From: Rhizophagus sp. LPA8_4_AMF
Taxonomy: Eukaryota > Glomeromycota > Glomeromycetes > Glomerales > Glomeraceae
Assembly: GCA_021464525.1 (NCBI GenBank)
Contig: JADRCO010000784.1
Coordinates: 1 to 26,480 of the forward strand
Direction of reading: 5' to 3'
DNA length: 26,480 bases
Shown here: piece after piece, positions 26,375 to 26,480 of the stretch
Layout: each line of letters opens with the position of its first letter
Numbering within the stretch: the first letter of the stretch is position 1
Translations under genes and position numbers: made by a program
Notes under the pieces: model-generated
The model's input: only the letters and a program-made list of their open reading frames with translations
Told to the model about the DNA's origin: nothing
Database searches by the model: none

Positions 26375-26480
26375 CTTTTTTATCTAGATATACTACACCA
26401 TAGTTCATTAATCAGTTTAATCATTTCACATCAGACAGTATTTACATGTGATGCAATCGCAACTTGCAAAAGACCAATAC

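Noticed and set aside
1..26480. CRISPR arrays, bacterial operons, riboswitches or rRNA genes
   Set aside because: No regularly spaced direct repeats with unique spacers and no prokaryotic gene organisation or rRNA-like conserved stretches were seen; the window is fungal nuclear in character.

Overview
The window looks like nuclear DNA of an arbuscular mycorrhizal fungus (Glomeromycotina), most likely Rhizophagus irregularis or a close relative. The basis is very AT-rich sequence with homopolymer runs, a tandem family of intronless F-box/LRR-like genes of the type I associate with that genome, LINE remnants with AAATA-type tails, and many short non-autonomous inverted-repeat elements. This is recognition from memory, not a database match.

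Layout: five intact F-box genes of 496-501 codons lie head-to-tail on the minus strand at 2122-3627, 5922-7424, 10749-12239, 15598-17097 and 19264-20757. Each belongs to a duplicated unit. A conserved block lies 3' of the gene, and a conserved block of about 125 bp lies roughly 110-270 bp 5' of the ATG. In units 1, 2 and 4 there is a second distal block containing, or once containing, an E-box CACGTG. The intergenic DNA of units 1-2 (about 4.1-5.6 kb) is a diverged duplicate of that of units 4-5 (about 17.6-19.0 kb). Gene 5 is a mosaic: a 191-bp stretch is identical to gene 3, and another 232-bp stretch differs from gene 4 at one base.

The spacers carry the mobile DNA. It includes two 5'-truncated LINE copies (about 8343-9130 and 12558-13050, the second with a perfect 16-bp target-site duplication), a hAT-type MITE with a perfect 8-bp duplication (13256-13438), a Harbinger-like MITE with TTA duplication (9682-9835), CCCTATAAAAA-type MITEs (1367-1550 and 1742-1816), a near-complete palindrome of about 390 bp (18035-18426), three tandem copies of an 80-bp unit (14389-14640), and clusters of short palindromic words (14672-14791 and 21358-21470).

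The right flank (21.0-26.48 kb) has no F-box gene. It has an orphan copy of the F-box 5' block in the opposite orientation (23700-23812), a less AT-rich patch with a 50-codon minus-strand reading frame (22323-22475), a pogo-like repeat patch (24158-24310), and a broken plus-strand coding region (24711-26374) split by in-frame stops and frame changes, possibly of transposon origin.

How the genes work together: F-box proteins are substrate-recognition subunits of SCF ubiquitin ligases. The conserved F-box end and divergent LRR-like remainder suggest a locus diversifying target recognition while keeping Skp1 docking and promoter logic constant. The substrates cannot be read from the sequence.
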